A stretch of 13,654 nucleotides of DNA from F23-B02 sp963610045 (GTDB lineage: Bacteria > Bacillota > Clostridia > Oscillospirales > Oscillospiraceae): the NCBI GenBank assembly GCA_963610045.1, contig CAVDMS010000043.1:1-13654 (forward strand), read 5' to 3'. The notes beneath the pieces were generated by a model. The model saw nothing but the letters and a program-made list of their open reading frames with translations, ran no database searches and was not told the DNA's origin. Every line of letters begins with the position of its first letter. Within the stretch, counting starts at the first letter, position 1. A program made the position numbers and the translations under genes. Positions 1 to 7,586 of this stretch are shown here, one piece after another.

Positions 1-1765
1 GATTCATCATCACAAAGCGGGAGGCGTTCCATATCTTGTTGCAGAAGTTGCGCATCGCCTCGCACTTCTCGACGTAGAAGCGCATATCGTTGCCGGGGCT
101 GTTGCCGGTTATGAGGTTAAATCTCAGTGCGTCGGCGCCGTACTTCTCCGCCATCTCCAGCGGGTCGATGCCGTTGCCGAGGCTCTTGGACATTTTCCTG
201 CCCTGGCTGTCTCTCACGAGTCCGTGGATGAACACGGTCTTGAACGGCTCCTCCTTCATCTGCTCCATGCCGGAGAATATCATTCTTGCGACCCAGAAGA
301 AGATGATGTCGTAGCCCGTGACCATGACGGAGGTGGGGTACCAGTAGTCAAGCTCCGGGGTCTTGTCCGGCCAACCGAGAGTGCTGAAGGGCCAAAGTGC
401 GGACGAGAACCAAGTGTCAAGCACGTCCTCCTCCTGATGGATCGCAGTGCTGCCGCAGTGAGCGCACTTCTCCGCATCGGTGCGTGAAACGGTGATCTTA
501 CCGCAGTCGTCGCAGTACCATGCGGGGATCCTGTGTCCCCACCAGAGCTGACGGGAAATGCACCAGTCGTGGACGTTCTCCATCCAGTTCATATAGGTCT
601 TTGTGAAGCGTTCGGGGACGAACTTTATCCTTCCGTCCTTAACGACGTCTATCGCCGCCTCCGCCAAAGGCTTCATCTTTACAAACCACTGGGGGCTGGT
701 GAGCGGCTCAACGACGGTACCGCAGCGGTAGCAGCAGCCGACGTTGTGATTGTACGGCTCGACCTTCACGAGGTAGCCCTGCTCCTCAAGGTCCGCAACG
801 ATCGCCTTTCTCGCCTCGTAGCGGTCCATGCCGTTATACTTGCCGCCGTTTATGATCTTGGCATCCTCGTCTATTACGAGTATCTGCTCAAGGCCGTGGC
901 GAAGTCCGACCTCGTAGTCGTTGGGGTCGTGGCAGGGGGTCATCTTAACGGCGCCGGTGCCGAAGCCGAGCTCAACGTATTCGTCGGCGACAATGGGGAG
1001 CCTTCTGCCGACCAGCGGCAGGATGGCGTTTTTGCCGACGAGGTGCTTATAGCGCTCATCGTCGGGGTGGACGGCAACGCCGGAGTCGCCGAGCATGGTC
1101 TCGGGACGGGTGGTGGCGATAATAAACTCCTCGTCCGAGTCCTCGATGGGGTATCTTATATGCCAGAAGCTGCCGGGCATGTCCTTGTACTCGACCTCAG
1201 CGTCCGACAGTGCCGTGCGGCACTTGGGACACCAGTTTATTATGCGGTTGCCCTTGTAGATAAGTCCCTTCTCGTACAGCTCGCAGAAGGTCTCACGGAC
1301 GCTCTTTGCACGCTGCTCATCCATGGTGAAAACGCTTCTGTCCCAGTCGCAGGATGCACCTAGCACCTTCTGCTGCTCAACTATCCTGCTGCCGTACTTG
1401 TTCTTCCAGTCCCAAACACGCTCGAGGAACTTCTCACGTCCGAGGTCGTAACGGGAAAGGCCCTCCTTCTTGCGAAGCTCCTCCTCGACCTTTATCTGCG
1501 TTGCGATGCCCGCATGGTCGGTACCCGGCACCCACAGTGCCGCATAGCCCTGCATTCTCTTGTAGCGGGTCAGAATGTCCTGAAGCGTGCTGTCGAGAGC
1601 GTGTCCCATGTGGAGCTGACCGGTCACGTTCGGAGGGGGCATGACGATTGAAAAGGGCTTCTTGTCCTTCGATATGACTCCTTTAAAATATCCGCCCTCC
1701 TGCCACATGGCATATATCTTCTTTTCCACCGAACTCGGATCGTAAACCTTCGGCAATTCTTTCAT
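1..1765 (-). CDS. valS: Valine--tRNA ligase (ValRS), 3' end beyond the window
   Basis: Class Ia aminoacyl-tRNA synthetase that charges tRNA-Val with valine in the cytoplasm and edits mischarged threonine. The reading frame is open from the ATG at 1765 to the window edge, giving about 588 codons of a protein that is usually near 880 residues. Visible in order: N-terminus MKELPKVYDPSSVE; PPPNVTG just before the HIGH-type motif HMGH (residues 52-55); WVPGTDHAGIAT; the KMSKSLGN catalytic loop at residues 524-531 (about 175-196); and, at the edge, the start of the anticodon-binding domain (RNFCNKIWNASRFV). The start is supported by AGGAGG a few bases upstream. The leader carries a T-box (separate entry), so expression is expected to rise when tRNA-Val is uncharged. 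The missing C-terminal part would contain the rest of the anticodon-binding domain and the coiled coil. Confidence 0.97.
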   Translation of the reverse strand, partial: MKELPKVYDPSSVEKKIYAMWQEGGYFKGVISKDKKPFSIVMPPPNVTGQLHMGHALDSTLQDILTRYKRMQGYAALWVPGTDHAGIATQIKVEEELRKKEGLSRYDLGREKFLERVWDWKNKYGSRIVEQQKVLGASCDWDRSVFTMDEQRAKSVRETFCELYEKGLIYKGNRIINWCPKCRTALSDAEVEYKDMPGSFWHIRYPIEDSDEEFIIATTRPETMLGDSGVAVHPDDERYKHLVGKNAILPLVGRRLPIVADEYVELGFGTGAVKMTPCHDPNDYEVGLRHGLEQILVIDEDAKIINGGKYNGMDRYEARKAIVADLEEQGYLVKVEPYNHNVGCCYRCGTVVEPLTSPQWFVKMKPLAEAAIDVVKDGRIKFVPERFTKTYMNWMENVHDWCISRQLWWGHRIPAWYCDDCGKITVSRTDAEKCAHCGSTAIHQEEDVLDTWFSSALWPFSTLGWPDKTPELDYWYPTSVMVTGYDIIFFWVARMIFSGMEQMKEEPFKTVFIHGLVRDSQGRKMSKSLGNGIDPLEMAEKYGADALRFNLITGNSPGNDMRFYVEKCEAMRNFCNKIWNASRFVMMN

Positions 1766-1799
1766 TCGTATTCCTCCTGTCCGTATTTTTGCAAGCAAT

Positions 1800-1834
1800 A
1801 AAAAAATAAAGCGCCCCGATAATATCAGGGCGCT
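1800..1834 (-). terminator. Intrinsic terminator of the valS T-box leader
   Basis: On the minus strand AGCGCCCUGAU (1834-1824) pairs with AUCGGGGCGCU (1820-1810), an 11-bp stem with one G-U pair and a 3-nt loop. It is followed by a U-rich tract (UUAUUUUUUU). It sits just after the T-box core and is the regulated terminator of the switch. Confidence 0.9.
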
Positions 1835-2033
1835 GTAACCTGCGCGGTACCACCTGAATTCCGCATAATATGCGGCACTCACGGCTCTGTAACGGGAGCT
1901 ACCGTTTCCGCTTAAAGTCTTCGGCGGAAATGCTCGGGGCCGACCTTCGGCGGCTCGCATGGGAACTTTCACCTGCCGTTCCCTCTCTGAAATGCGATAG
2001 GCGCTTACTCCTGCCCGTCACTGCATTTTGCTT
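1800..2033 (-). promoter_or_regulatory. T-box riboswitch of valS (Val specifier)
   Basis: The roughly 270-nt leader of valS, read on the minus strand, has T-box landmarks. The conserved T-box core UGGUACCGCG lies at 1852-1843, preceded by CAGG. A Stem I region between about 2030 and 1930 contains AGAGAGGGAAC, GGUGAAAGUUCCC and, in the specifier-loop position, CGAAGGUCGG. The triplet GUC (1944-1942), a valine codon, fits the specifier and matches the downstream gene. A strong intrinsic terminator follows the T-box. In the known mechanism, uncharged tRNA pairs its anticodon with the specifier and its CCA end with the T-box bulge, which stabilises the antiterminator. The exact Stem I boundaries and the specifier frame were assigned by eye. 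Confidence 0.92.
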
Positions 2034-2039
2034 TCAAAT

Positions 2040-2068
2040 ATTATACCCGCCGTGACTTAAAAAGTCAA
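2040..2068 (-). promoter_or_regulatory. Sigma-A promoter of valS
   Basis: Minus strand: -35 TTGACT (2068-2063), 17-nt spacer, -10 TATAAT (2045-2040). Transcription should begin near 2033, just before the T-box Stem I. The -35 hexamer contains the TGA stop codon of the upstream DegV-family gene (2067-2065). Confidence 0.85.
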
Positions 2069-2952
2069 TCCTTTCTTTCGTCGCCCCAGAAGAAGAGAGC
2101 AACGGTTCCGGGACCGGTGTGGCTGCCGATCGTCGTACCGATGTTGTTGATCTCGACCTTGCCGTTGAGCTTCGGGAACAGCTCCTCGACGAGTTCGGCG
2201 ACGGCTCTTGCATCGTCATAGCAGGCGGACTGAGAAATATAGCACTTGCCGGAATAGTCGTGACCGTCCTTTGCAAACTGCTCCATCTTGGAGACGCACT
2301 GACGGATGACCTTCTTCTTCGTGCGGATCTTTTCCCTGGGAATAAGTCTGCCGACGTTATCCATGTTGAGCAGCGGGCAGATGTTGAGGACGCTGCCGAC
2401 GAAGCCCGCAGTCTTGGAGACTCTGCCGCCCTTGATGTAGAAGGTAAGGTCGGTGGAGAAGAACCAGTGGTGCAGCTCAAGCCTGTGCGCTTCGAGCCAG
2501 TCACGAAGCTCGTCAATGGGCATACCGCCGTCACGCAGATCGGCAAGCTTGTCCATTATAAGACCGTAGCCGGAGGATGCGCCGAAGGAATCGACGATGT
2601 ATATCTTGCGCTCCGGGAACTCCTCTCTGAGCATCGATGCGGCGGTCAGTGCGGAGTTGATGGTGCCGGAGATGCCGCTGGAGAGCGTTACATGGAGTAT
2701 GTCCTTGCCTTCCTTGAGGAAGGGAGTGAAGAAATCGACGTACTCGGAAACGTTGACCTGGCTGGTCTTGGTCTCGGAGCCCTGCGCCATGCGCTTGTAG
2801 AACTCGTCAAAGGGTATGCTCTGGCCGAGGTCGTCGGGGTAGTTTTCACCGTCGAGCTGATAATGGAAGCAGATATACTTTATGTCACGGCTCTCAAAAT
2901 GTTCCTTGCTCAAATCTGCGGTCGAGCAGCAGCTGATTATATAATCGGACAT
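2065..2952 (-). CDS. DegV family fatty-acid-binding protein
   Basis: Predicted 295-aa cytosolic DegV-family protein. Family members bind a fatty acid between two domains; the related FakB proteins present fatty acids to the kinase FakA. Motifs seen: TSQ (63-65), SSGISGT (91-97), VDS (120-122), YIKGGRVSKT (172-181), LNICPLL (189-195, where many members have LNIKP), and IGTTIGSHTGPG near the C-terminus. I chose the ATG at 2952 because GAGGTG lies 6 nt upstream; the in-frame GTG at 2961 is part of that ribosome binding site. It has its own promoter embedded in the preceding hairpin. No fakA kinase partner is in the window, so its role in fatty-acid activation is inference. Confidence 0.92.
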   Translation of the reverse strand: MSDYIISCCSTADLSKEHFESRDIKYICFHYQLDGENYPDDLGQSIPFDEFYKRMAQGSETKTSQVNVSEYVDFFTPFLKEGKDILHVTLSSGISGTINSALTAASMLREEFPERKIYIVDSFGASSGYGLIMDKLADLRDGGMPIDELRDWLEAHRLELHHWFFSTDLTFYIKGGRVSKTAGFVGSVLNICPLLNMDNVGRLIPREKIRTKKKVIRQCVSKMEQFAKDGHDYSGKCYISQSACYDDARAVAELVEELFPKLNGKVEINNIGTTIGSHTGPGTVALFFWGDERKD

Positions 2953-2972
2953 TGTTTTCACCTCAGAATACT

Positions 2973-3010
2973 TAAAAATTTTAATGCACCCGTATTATAT
3001 ACAGGTGCAT
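2973..3010 (-). terminator. Hairpin after trxA, probable terminator
   Basis: A perfect 12-bp stem (one G-U pair) with a 3-nt loop, 3010-2984 on the minus strand, starts about 20 nt after the trxA stop. It is followed by TAAAATTTTT, an interrupted U tract, so termination may be partial. The hairpin overlaps the DegV-family promoter. Confidence 0.65.
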
Positions 3011-3022
3011 CGAAAATTGCAA
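2994..3022 (-). promoter_or_regulatory. Sigma-A promoter of the DegV-family gene
   Basis: Minus strand: -35 TTGCAA (3022-3017), 17-nt spacer, -10 TATAAT (2999-2994). The -10 box lies across the loop and 3' arm of the hairpin that follows trxA, so terminator and promoter share the same bases. Confidence 0.7.
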
Positions 3023-3029
3023 TACTTTT

Positions 3030-3335
3030 TTATCCGAGCATTTCCGCAAGCTGCTCTGCTGTCTGCACTCCGACACGCTTTTCGGTCTGAGTTCCGTTAT
3101 TGAAGGCAATGAGCGTGGGGATGCTGAATATGCCGAAGCGCTTTGCAAGCTCAGGCTGCTCGTCGACATCGACCTTGCAGACCTTCACGTTTCCGCCCAT
3201 CTGAGCGTCAAACTGTTCAAGAATGGGTGCCTGCATACGGCAGGGACCGCACCATGTCGCCCAGAAATCGACAATGACCTTGCCCTCTGCGATGCTTGCG
3301 TCGAAGTTTTCCTTTGTAAGATGTAAAACTGCCAT
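3030..3335 (-). CDS. trxA: Thioredoxin
   Basis: A 101-aa thioredoxin, the usual length for the family; a cytosolic disulfide reductant for ribonucleotide reductase, peroxiredoxins and other targets. The active site WCGPC is at residues 28-32 within FWATWCGPCRMQAP. The cis-proline loop is SIPT (Pro73), and the buried aspartate is in VDFW (Asp23). The ATG at 3335 is preceded by AAGGAGA at good spacing. It lies 15 nt downstream of the thioredoxin-reductase-like gene on the same strand, so the two form a reductase/thioredoxin operon. A hairpin follows the stop codon. Confidence 0.97.
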   Translation of the reverse strand: MAVLHLTKENFDASIAEGKVIVDFWATWCGPCRMQAPILEQFDAQMGGNVKVCKVDVDEQPELAKRFGIFSIPTLIAFNNGTQTEKRVGVQTAEQLAEMLG

Positions 3336-3350
3336 GATAATATCTCCTTT

Positions 3351-4154
3351 TTATTTTTTATCTAAGTATTCACAGGCGGAAAGGGCTGCGATATTGCCCT
3401 CGCCCACCGCCTTGGCTATCTGATACGGCGCTCCCATGCAGTCGCCTGCGGCAAAGAGTCCCGCAATATTCGTTGCGCACTTTTCGTCGGCGACTATCCG
3501 CCCTCCCTCGGTCCTGACACCGGGGAGCAGACTTCCGACGGACACGGTGCTTTTTAAAATGAACACACAATCGACGGGGTATTCCTCCCCCTCGTGACGC
3601 AAAAGCTCCGCTTTCTCGCCGCCTTCGATCTCGAATCTGCCGCCGGTAAATTTCAGCACCGTGCAGCCGATCTCCTCAAGAAAGCGCACGTCCTTCTCAA
3701 ACTCCTCGCCGGAGCCTATGGCGGCAACGGTCTTGCCACGGTAAAGCATTCCGTCGCAGGTGGCGCAGTAGCTCACTCCCCTGCCGAGGAATTTCGTTTC
3801 GCCCTCGCATAAGGGTCTGCGGCTTATACCCGTTGCGGCGATGACCGCACGGGCTTCAAAAACATCGTCGCTCGTGGAAACACCGAAGCTTCCGCCGAGG
3901 GACAGAACGCTCAGCGCCTTACCGAAGATAAGCTCTGCGCCCGACTGCTCAAGCTGCTTTATAAAGGCATCGTTAAGCTCTCTGCCGCTGCCGACGATGC
4001 CGGGGTAGTTTGTGATATGCTCCGCCTTATAGAGATTCGTCGTCTGCGGAGGGTTTGCTATAACACCGACGCTTTTGCCACGGTTTCTGAGCGTCAGCGC
4101 AGCGGAGACGCCCGCAGGACCTGCACCTATCACAATAACGTCATATGCTTTCAT
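3351..4154 (-). CDS. trxB: Thioredoxin reductase-like flavoprotein, lacks NADPH motifs
   Basis: Predicted 267-aa FAD enzyme that reduces the adjacent thioredoxin. FAD-binding GAGPAG is at 9-14, the redox-active disulfide CATC at 130-133 (SYCATCDGM), and the C-terminal FAD motif AAGDC at 235-239 followed by YQIAKAVGEG. Classical NADPH-dependent TrxB is about 310 residues. Here the central domain is shortened: the usual GxGxxA nucleotide site reads GSGEEF (147-152) and there is no HRRxxxR motif. This is the pattern of ferredoxin-linked flavin thioredoxin reductases (FFTR) and related pyridine-nucleotide-independent types, so ferredoxin as donor is plausible but inferred. I chose the ATG at 4154 because GAGGTG lies 6 nt upstream; the GTG at 4163 belongs to that site. 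Divergent from glnS. Confidence 0.88.
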   Translation of the reverse strand: MKAYDVIVIGAGPAGVSAALTLRNRGKSVGVIANPPQTTNLYKAEHITNYPGIVGSGRELNDAFIKQLEQSGAELIFGKALSVLSLGGSFGVSTSDDVFEARAVIAATGISRRPLCEGETKFLGRGVSYCATCDGMLYRGKTVAAIGSGEEFEKDVRFLEEIGCTVLKFTGGRFEIEGGEKAELLRHEGEEYPVDCVFILKSTVSVGSLLPGVRTEGGRIVADEKCATNIAGLFAAGDCMGAPYQIAKAVGEGNIAALSACEYLDKK

Positions 4155-4191
4155 GGGAAACACCTCGTTTCATTATTCCCTTTTTGACTTC

Positions 4192-4221
4192 ATTTTACCA
4201 CACCCACCGCCGTTAGCTCAA
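4192..4221 (-). promoter_or_regulatory. Probable promoter of the trxB-like/trxA operon
   Basis: Minus strand: -35 TTGAGC (4221-4216), 18-nt spacer, extended -10 TGGTAAAAT (-10 hexamer 4197-4192). It lies about 37 nt before the trxB-like start codon. The -35 is imperfect, but the TGn extension supports the call. Confidence 0.55.
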
Positions 4222-4248
4222 GTGCATTTGCAACATTATAAATTATTG

Positions 4249-4277
4249 TTGTAATTGTCGGGGCAATCGTATATAAT
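4249..4277 (+). promoter_or_regulatory. Sigma-A promoter of glnS
   Basis: -35 TTGTAA (4249-4254), 17-nt spacer, -10 TATAAT (4272-4277). This gives a leader of about 28 nt before the glnS ATG. No T-box is present in that short leader. Confidence 0.7.
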
Positions 4278-4311
4278 CATATTCAATCGAAAAGATTTGG
4301 AGAATCGACAC

Positions 4312-5979
4312 ATGGAAGATACGAGCAAGAATTTTATTGAGAATTTTATAGACGAGGATATTGCCGAGTGCGGCCGCTTTGCCGGCATGAAGGTACACAC
4401 CCGTTTCCCGCCCGAACCCAACGGCTACCTGCATATCGGTCACTGCAAGGCGCTCATTATCGACTTCGGCACCGCCGAAAAGTACGGCGGTCTGTGCAAC
4501 CTGCGTATGGACGACACCAACCCCGCCAAGGAGGATACGGAGTATGTCGACGCCATTCAGGAGGACATCCACTGGCTCGGCTTTGACTGGGGCGACCGCT
4601 TTTTCTACGGCTCCGACTACTTTGAGCAGACCTATGAGTTCGCCATTGAGCTTATAAATAAGGGTCTTGCCTACGTCTGCGAGCTTAGCCCGGAGCAGTT
4701 TAAGGAATACCGTGGCGACACCACAAAGCCCGCAATAAGCCCCTACCGTGACAGACCTATTGAGGAGAGTCTCGACCTCTTTGAGCGCATGAAGAACGGT
4801 GAGTTCCCCGAAGGCAAATACACCCTCCGTGCAAAGATCGATCTTGCCTCCGGCAACTTCAACATGCGTGACCCCGTCCTCTACCGCATACGCTACATCG
4901 AGCATCACCGTCAGGGTACGAAGTGGTGCATCTTCCCCATGTACGACTTTGCGCACCCCATTCAGGATGCGCTTGAGGGCATCACGCACTCGCTCTGTTC
5001 CCTCGAATACGAGGATCACCGTCCGCTTTACGACTGGGTCATAAACAACGTCTCCGTCCCCTCGAAGCCCCGTCAGATCGAGTTTGCAAGGCTCGGCATC
5101 AACTACACCGTACTCAGCAAGCGCAAGCTGCGCCGTCTCGTCGAGGAGGGCTACGTCTCCGGTTGGGACGATCCCCGTATGCCGACCCTCTGCGGTCTCC
5201 GCCGCCGAGGCTACACCCCCGCCTCCATACGCAACTTCTGTGAGCGTATCGGCGTAAACAAGGTCCCCAACACCGTTGAGTACCCCTTCCTTGAGCATTG
5301 CCTGCGTGAGGATCTCAACGACCACGCACCCCGTGCAATGGCGGTGCTGCGCCCCGTGAAGCTGACTATCGTCAACTACCCCGAAGGCGTGAGCGAGGAG
5401 CTTGAGATCGAAAACAACCCCAACGACCCCGAAGCCGGCACCCGCAAGGTGAGCTTCTCCCGTGAGCTGTACATCGAAGCGGAGGACTTCCTTGAGACCC
5501 CGATCCCCAAGTACAAGCGCCTCTACCCCGACGGTCCCGAATGCCGCTTAAAGGGCGCATACCTTATAAAGTGCGTCGGCTGCGTGAAGGACGAGGACGG
5601 AAACGTCACCGAGATACTCGCAAGCTACGACCCCGAAAGTCGTGGTGGCGACCCCGCCGACGGACGCAAGGTCAAGGGTGCGACCATACACTGGGTCGAT
5701 GCCGCAAACTGCTGCGACGCCGAGATCAGGCTCTACGGAAACCTCTTCTCGGACTCCGACCCCGACGCCGCCGACAAGGATTATTTGAGCTGCTTAAACC
5801 CCGACTCGCTTGAGGTCCTCCAAAACTGCAAGCTTGAGAAAATGCTTGAGGGTGCAACCGCTCCCGCTCAGTATCAGTTCCTGCGCAGCGGCTACTTCTG
5901 CGTTGACAGCAAGGATTCGACGCCGGAGCATCTCGTGTTTAACCGTGCCGTTTCGCTGAAGGACGGCTTCAAAAAGTAA
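4312..5979 (+). CDS. glnS: Glutamine--tRNA ligase (GlnRS)
   Basis: Class Ib synthetase that charges tRNA-Gln directly with glutamine. At 555 aa it matches the bacterial enzyme (E. coli about 554). Signature FPPEPNGYLHIGH has the HIGH motif at 41-44. The KMSKS-type loop is VLSKRKL, residues 267-273, where many homologues have VMSKRKL. Also seen: RMDDTNP, the acceptor-stem contact region GWDDPRMPT, and a C-terminal double beta-barrel anticodon-binding domain. The ATG at 4312 has TTGGAG upstream and matches the usual N-terminus (MEDTSKNFIENFIDEDI); the TTG at 4255 would lie in the promoter spacer. Arginine codons are almost all CGC/CGT with no CGG among 37, which suggests a well expressed native gene. 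Many Firmicutes instead make Gln-tRNA through Glu-tRNA amidation. Confidence 0.97.
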   Translation: MEDTSKNFIENFIDEDIAECGRFAGMKVHTRFPPEPNGYLHIGHCKALIIDFGTAEKYGGLCNLRMDDTNPAKEDTEYVDAIQEDIHWLGFDWGDRFFYGSDYFEQTYEFAIELINKGLAYVCELSPEQFKEYRGDTTKPAISPYRDRPIEESLDLFERMKNGEFPEGKYTLRAKIDLASGNFNMRDPVLYRIRYIEHHRQGTKWCIFPMYDFAHPIQDALEGITHSLCSLEYEDHRPLYDWVINNVSVPSKPRQIEFARLGINYTVLSKRKLRRLVEEGYVSGWDDPRMPTLCGLRRRGYTPASIRNFCERIGVNKVPNTVEYPFLEHCLREDLNDHAPRAMAVLRPVKLTIVNYPEGVSEELEIENNPNDPEAGTRKVSFSRELYIEAEDFLETPIPKYKRLYPDGPECRLKGAYLIKCVGCVKDEDGNVTEILASYDPESRGGDPADGRKVKGATIHWVDAANCCDAEIRLYGNLFSDSDPDAADKDYLSCLNPDSLEVLQNCKLEKMLEGATAPAQYQFLRSGYFCVDSKDSTPEHLVFNRAVSLKDGFKK

Positions 5980-5989
5980 ATGTAAACCT

Positions 5990-6017
5990 AAAAAGGCTCC
6001 CGTCCGGGAGCCTTTTT
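5990..6017. terminator. Bidirectional terminator between glnS and the DUF1624 gene
   Basis: A perfect 13-bp inverted repeat (5990-6002 with 6005-6017): AAAAAGGCTCCCG, two bases, then the complement. It begins with five A and ends with five T, so both strands get a G+C stem followed by a U tract. It serves glnS (+) and the converging minus operon. Its last base falls within the TGA stop codon of the DUF1624 gene. Confidence 0.92.
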
Positions 6018-6712
6018 CATATATTCAGAAGATATATCACACCGTACAGCACAGGCTGATGGAGCAGATAAATAAACAGCGACTGCCTGCCGCACCACGA
6101 CAGGAAGCGGATGGGCGCAGCGGAGGAATTGACCTTCGGCATAAGGCTGCGCTTTTCGGCGTACAGCGTTCTGCCGAGGAAAATACCGACGAAGAAGTAG
6201 CCGAGATTCGGCAGCAGCGGGAAGTAGTCGGAGGAGCTGAAGTCCGGTCTTACTATCCCCAAGGGGAACAGCCATGCGCAGTCGGTCGAAACGCCTTTCA
6301 CATAAAAGCCGAGTGCGATGAGCGCCGCCGCAAGGAGCAGAACCGCCCACTTCGGCATATGCTTCTGCACGCTGCCGATTATCATGCACAGACCGAGACA
6401 GTGCAGGATGCCGAAGCGAATTATTATCCCCTCGCCCTCCATGCCGACCTTGTACATACCCCAAGTCACGAGCGTACACAGCATTCCGGCAGCAAAGACT
6501 ATGAGTCCCCGGCGCAGGCTCTTGCTGCCGAGCGTAAGGCATATGCCGGAGATGAGTATGAACAGCAGACTGCCCCACTCACGCACAAAGTCGAACACCG
6601 CATTGCCGGTGCTGCCGAAGCCCTTTATGTCAAGCACGGCATGCACGACGATCATTCCGAGTATGCATATGCCACGGAATGCGTCAAGCTCCCAAATTCT
6701 CTGTTTCTTCAT
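6017..6712 (-). CDS. DUF1624 / HGSNAT-like integral membrane acyltransferase-like protein
   Basis: A 231-aa polytopic membrane protein with about seven hydrophobic segments. The N-terminus WELDAFRGICILGMIVVH is typical of the DUF1624 domain related to heparan-alpha-glucosaminide N-acetyltransferase. Further family-like stretches are IRFGILHCLGLCMI near residue 100 and SLFIYLLHQPVLYG near the C-terminus. The family is thought to move acyl groups across the membrane onto sugars, but the bacterial substrate is not known. The ATG at 6712 has GAGGAG upstream. It starts inside the end of the EamA gene (29-nt overlap), so it is the last gene of the DUF554-EamA-DUF1624 operon and is probably translationally coupled. 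Confidence 0.82.
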   Translation of the reverse strand: MKKQRIWELDAFRGICILGMIVVHAVLDIKGFGSTGNAVFDFVREWGSLLFILISGICLTLGSKSLRRGLIVFAAGMLCTLVTWGMYKVGMEGEGIIIRFGILHCLGLCMIIGSVQKHMPKWAVLLLAAALIALGFYVKGVSTDCAWLFPLGIVRPDFSSSDYFPLLPNLGYFFVGIFLGRTLYAEKRSLMPKVNSSAAPIRFLSWCGRQSLFIYLLHQPVLYGVIYLLNI

Positions 6713-7586
6713 TCTTCTTGCTCCTCAAGTTCAGCAGCACTATTGCGGAAAGCACGAGTACGATGCCCAGTCCGCCCGCAAGCGACAGCTTCTCGCTGTA
6801 CACCGTGACCCCTACGAGCGTTGCGACCACTGGTTCGATCGACGCCATGATCGACGCCTTGCCGTTTGACAGCCCCGACAGTCCATAGGTGTACAGAAGG
6901 TACGGCAGATAGCAGGTCACAAGTCCCGTCGCCGCCGCAAACGCAAAGTCTTGCAGGCTGCCGCAGATCGGAGCGGCAAAGGCTCCGCCGTCAAATATCA
7001 CGGCGGCTAAGGCGCCAAGCAGGCACGAGTAGAAGTTTATCGTAAAGGTGCCGTAGCCACGGTTTATCGCAAACCGCCCGAATATGCTGTACAGTGCATA
7101 GCAGATGCCGGACGCAAGTCCGAAGACAAGACCTATGCCGCTAAGCTCTGCCCCCGATGCTATGCCCGACGTTAAGCAGCAGCCCGCAAATGCAAGCAGC
7201 ATCGCCGCAAGCTTGCGCACGTCGAGCTTTTCGCCGAACAGCGGAGCCGACATGAGTATGACGAAGCACGGTGCGGTGTAGAGCAGGATCGCAGCGGCGG
7301 AAAGGCTCATGTAGTCCATCGCCTTAAAGTAGCACACGCCGAAGGTGAACAGCGACAGCACCCCGCTGCCGAAGAATATCCAAAGGTCACGCAGCTTAAT
7401 GCGAAACGCCTTGCGGTCGGTACACAGTATGGTGACGCCGAACAGCAGCGTCGCAAAGACGCAGCGCACCGCAATGCAGCCCGCAGCGGAAACGCCCATG
7501 GCATCGAGGCTCCGTCTGAAAAAGCCCATGAAGCCCCACAGCGAGCCTGCAAGCAGCACCGCTGCGGCGTATCTGTTCTTCTTCAC
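6684..7586 (-). CDS. EamA/DMT family transporter
   Basis: A 300-aa inner-membrane protein with ten predicted hydrophobic segments arranged as two EamA repeats. The first begins at AAAVLLAGSLWGFMGFFRR and the second near GIGLVFGLASGICYALYSIFGR. Drug/metabolite transporters of this family export amino acids, metabolites or drugs; the substrate cannot be told from sequence. I chose the GTG at 7586: AGGAGG lies 6 nt upstream and the codon overlaps the DUF554 stop as GTGA. Earlier in-frame codons would add an arginine-rich, non-hydrophobic stretch that is only the shadow of DUF554. The C-terminus is charged (RSKKNEETENLGA). Confidence 0.9.
   Translation of the reverse strand: MKKNRYAAAVLLAGSLWGFMGFFRRSLDAMGVSAAGCIAVRCVFATLLFGVTILCTDRKAFRIKLRDLWIFFGSGVLSLFTFGVCYFKAMDYMSLSAAAILLYTAPCFVILMSAPLFGEKLDVRKLAAMLLAFAGCCLTSGIASGAELSGIGLVFGLASGICYALYSIFGRFAINRGYGTFTINFYSCLLGALAAVIFDGGAFAAPICGSLQDFAFAAATGLVTCYLPYLLYTYGLSGLSNGKASIMASIEPVVATLVGVTVYSEKLSLAGGLGIVLVLSAIVLLNLRSKKNEETENLGA

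Noticed and set aside
533..1363. Long plus-strand open frame of 276 codons
   Set aside because: It is antisense to valS, whose conserved motifs fill the other strand; the high-GC third codon positions of valS keep this frame open.
2119..3090. Plus-strand open frame of 323 codons
   Set aside because: It lies antisense across the DegV-family gene, the promoter/terminator hairpin and the end of trxA; it has no ribosome binding site and no recognisable domain.
4243..5325. Minus-strand open frame of 360 codons
   Set aside because: Mirror of the glnS coding frame; the valine/leucine-rich repeatless protein resembles no family, and it would begin inside glnS.
6059..6808. Plus-strand open frames of 249 and 183 codons
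   Set aside because: Antisense to the DUF1624 and EamA genes, both of which show clear membrane-protein patterns on the minus strand.
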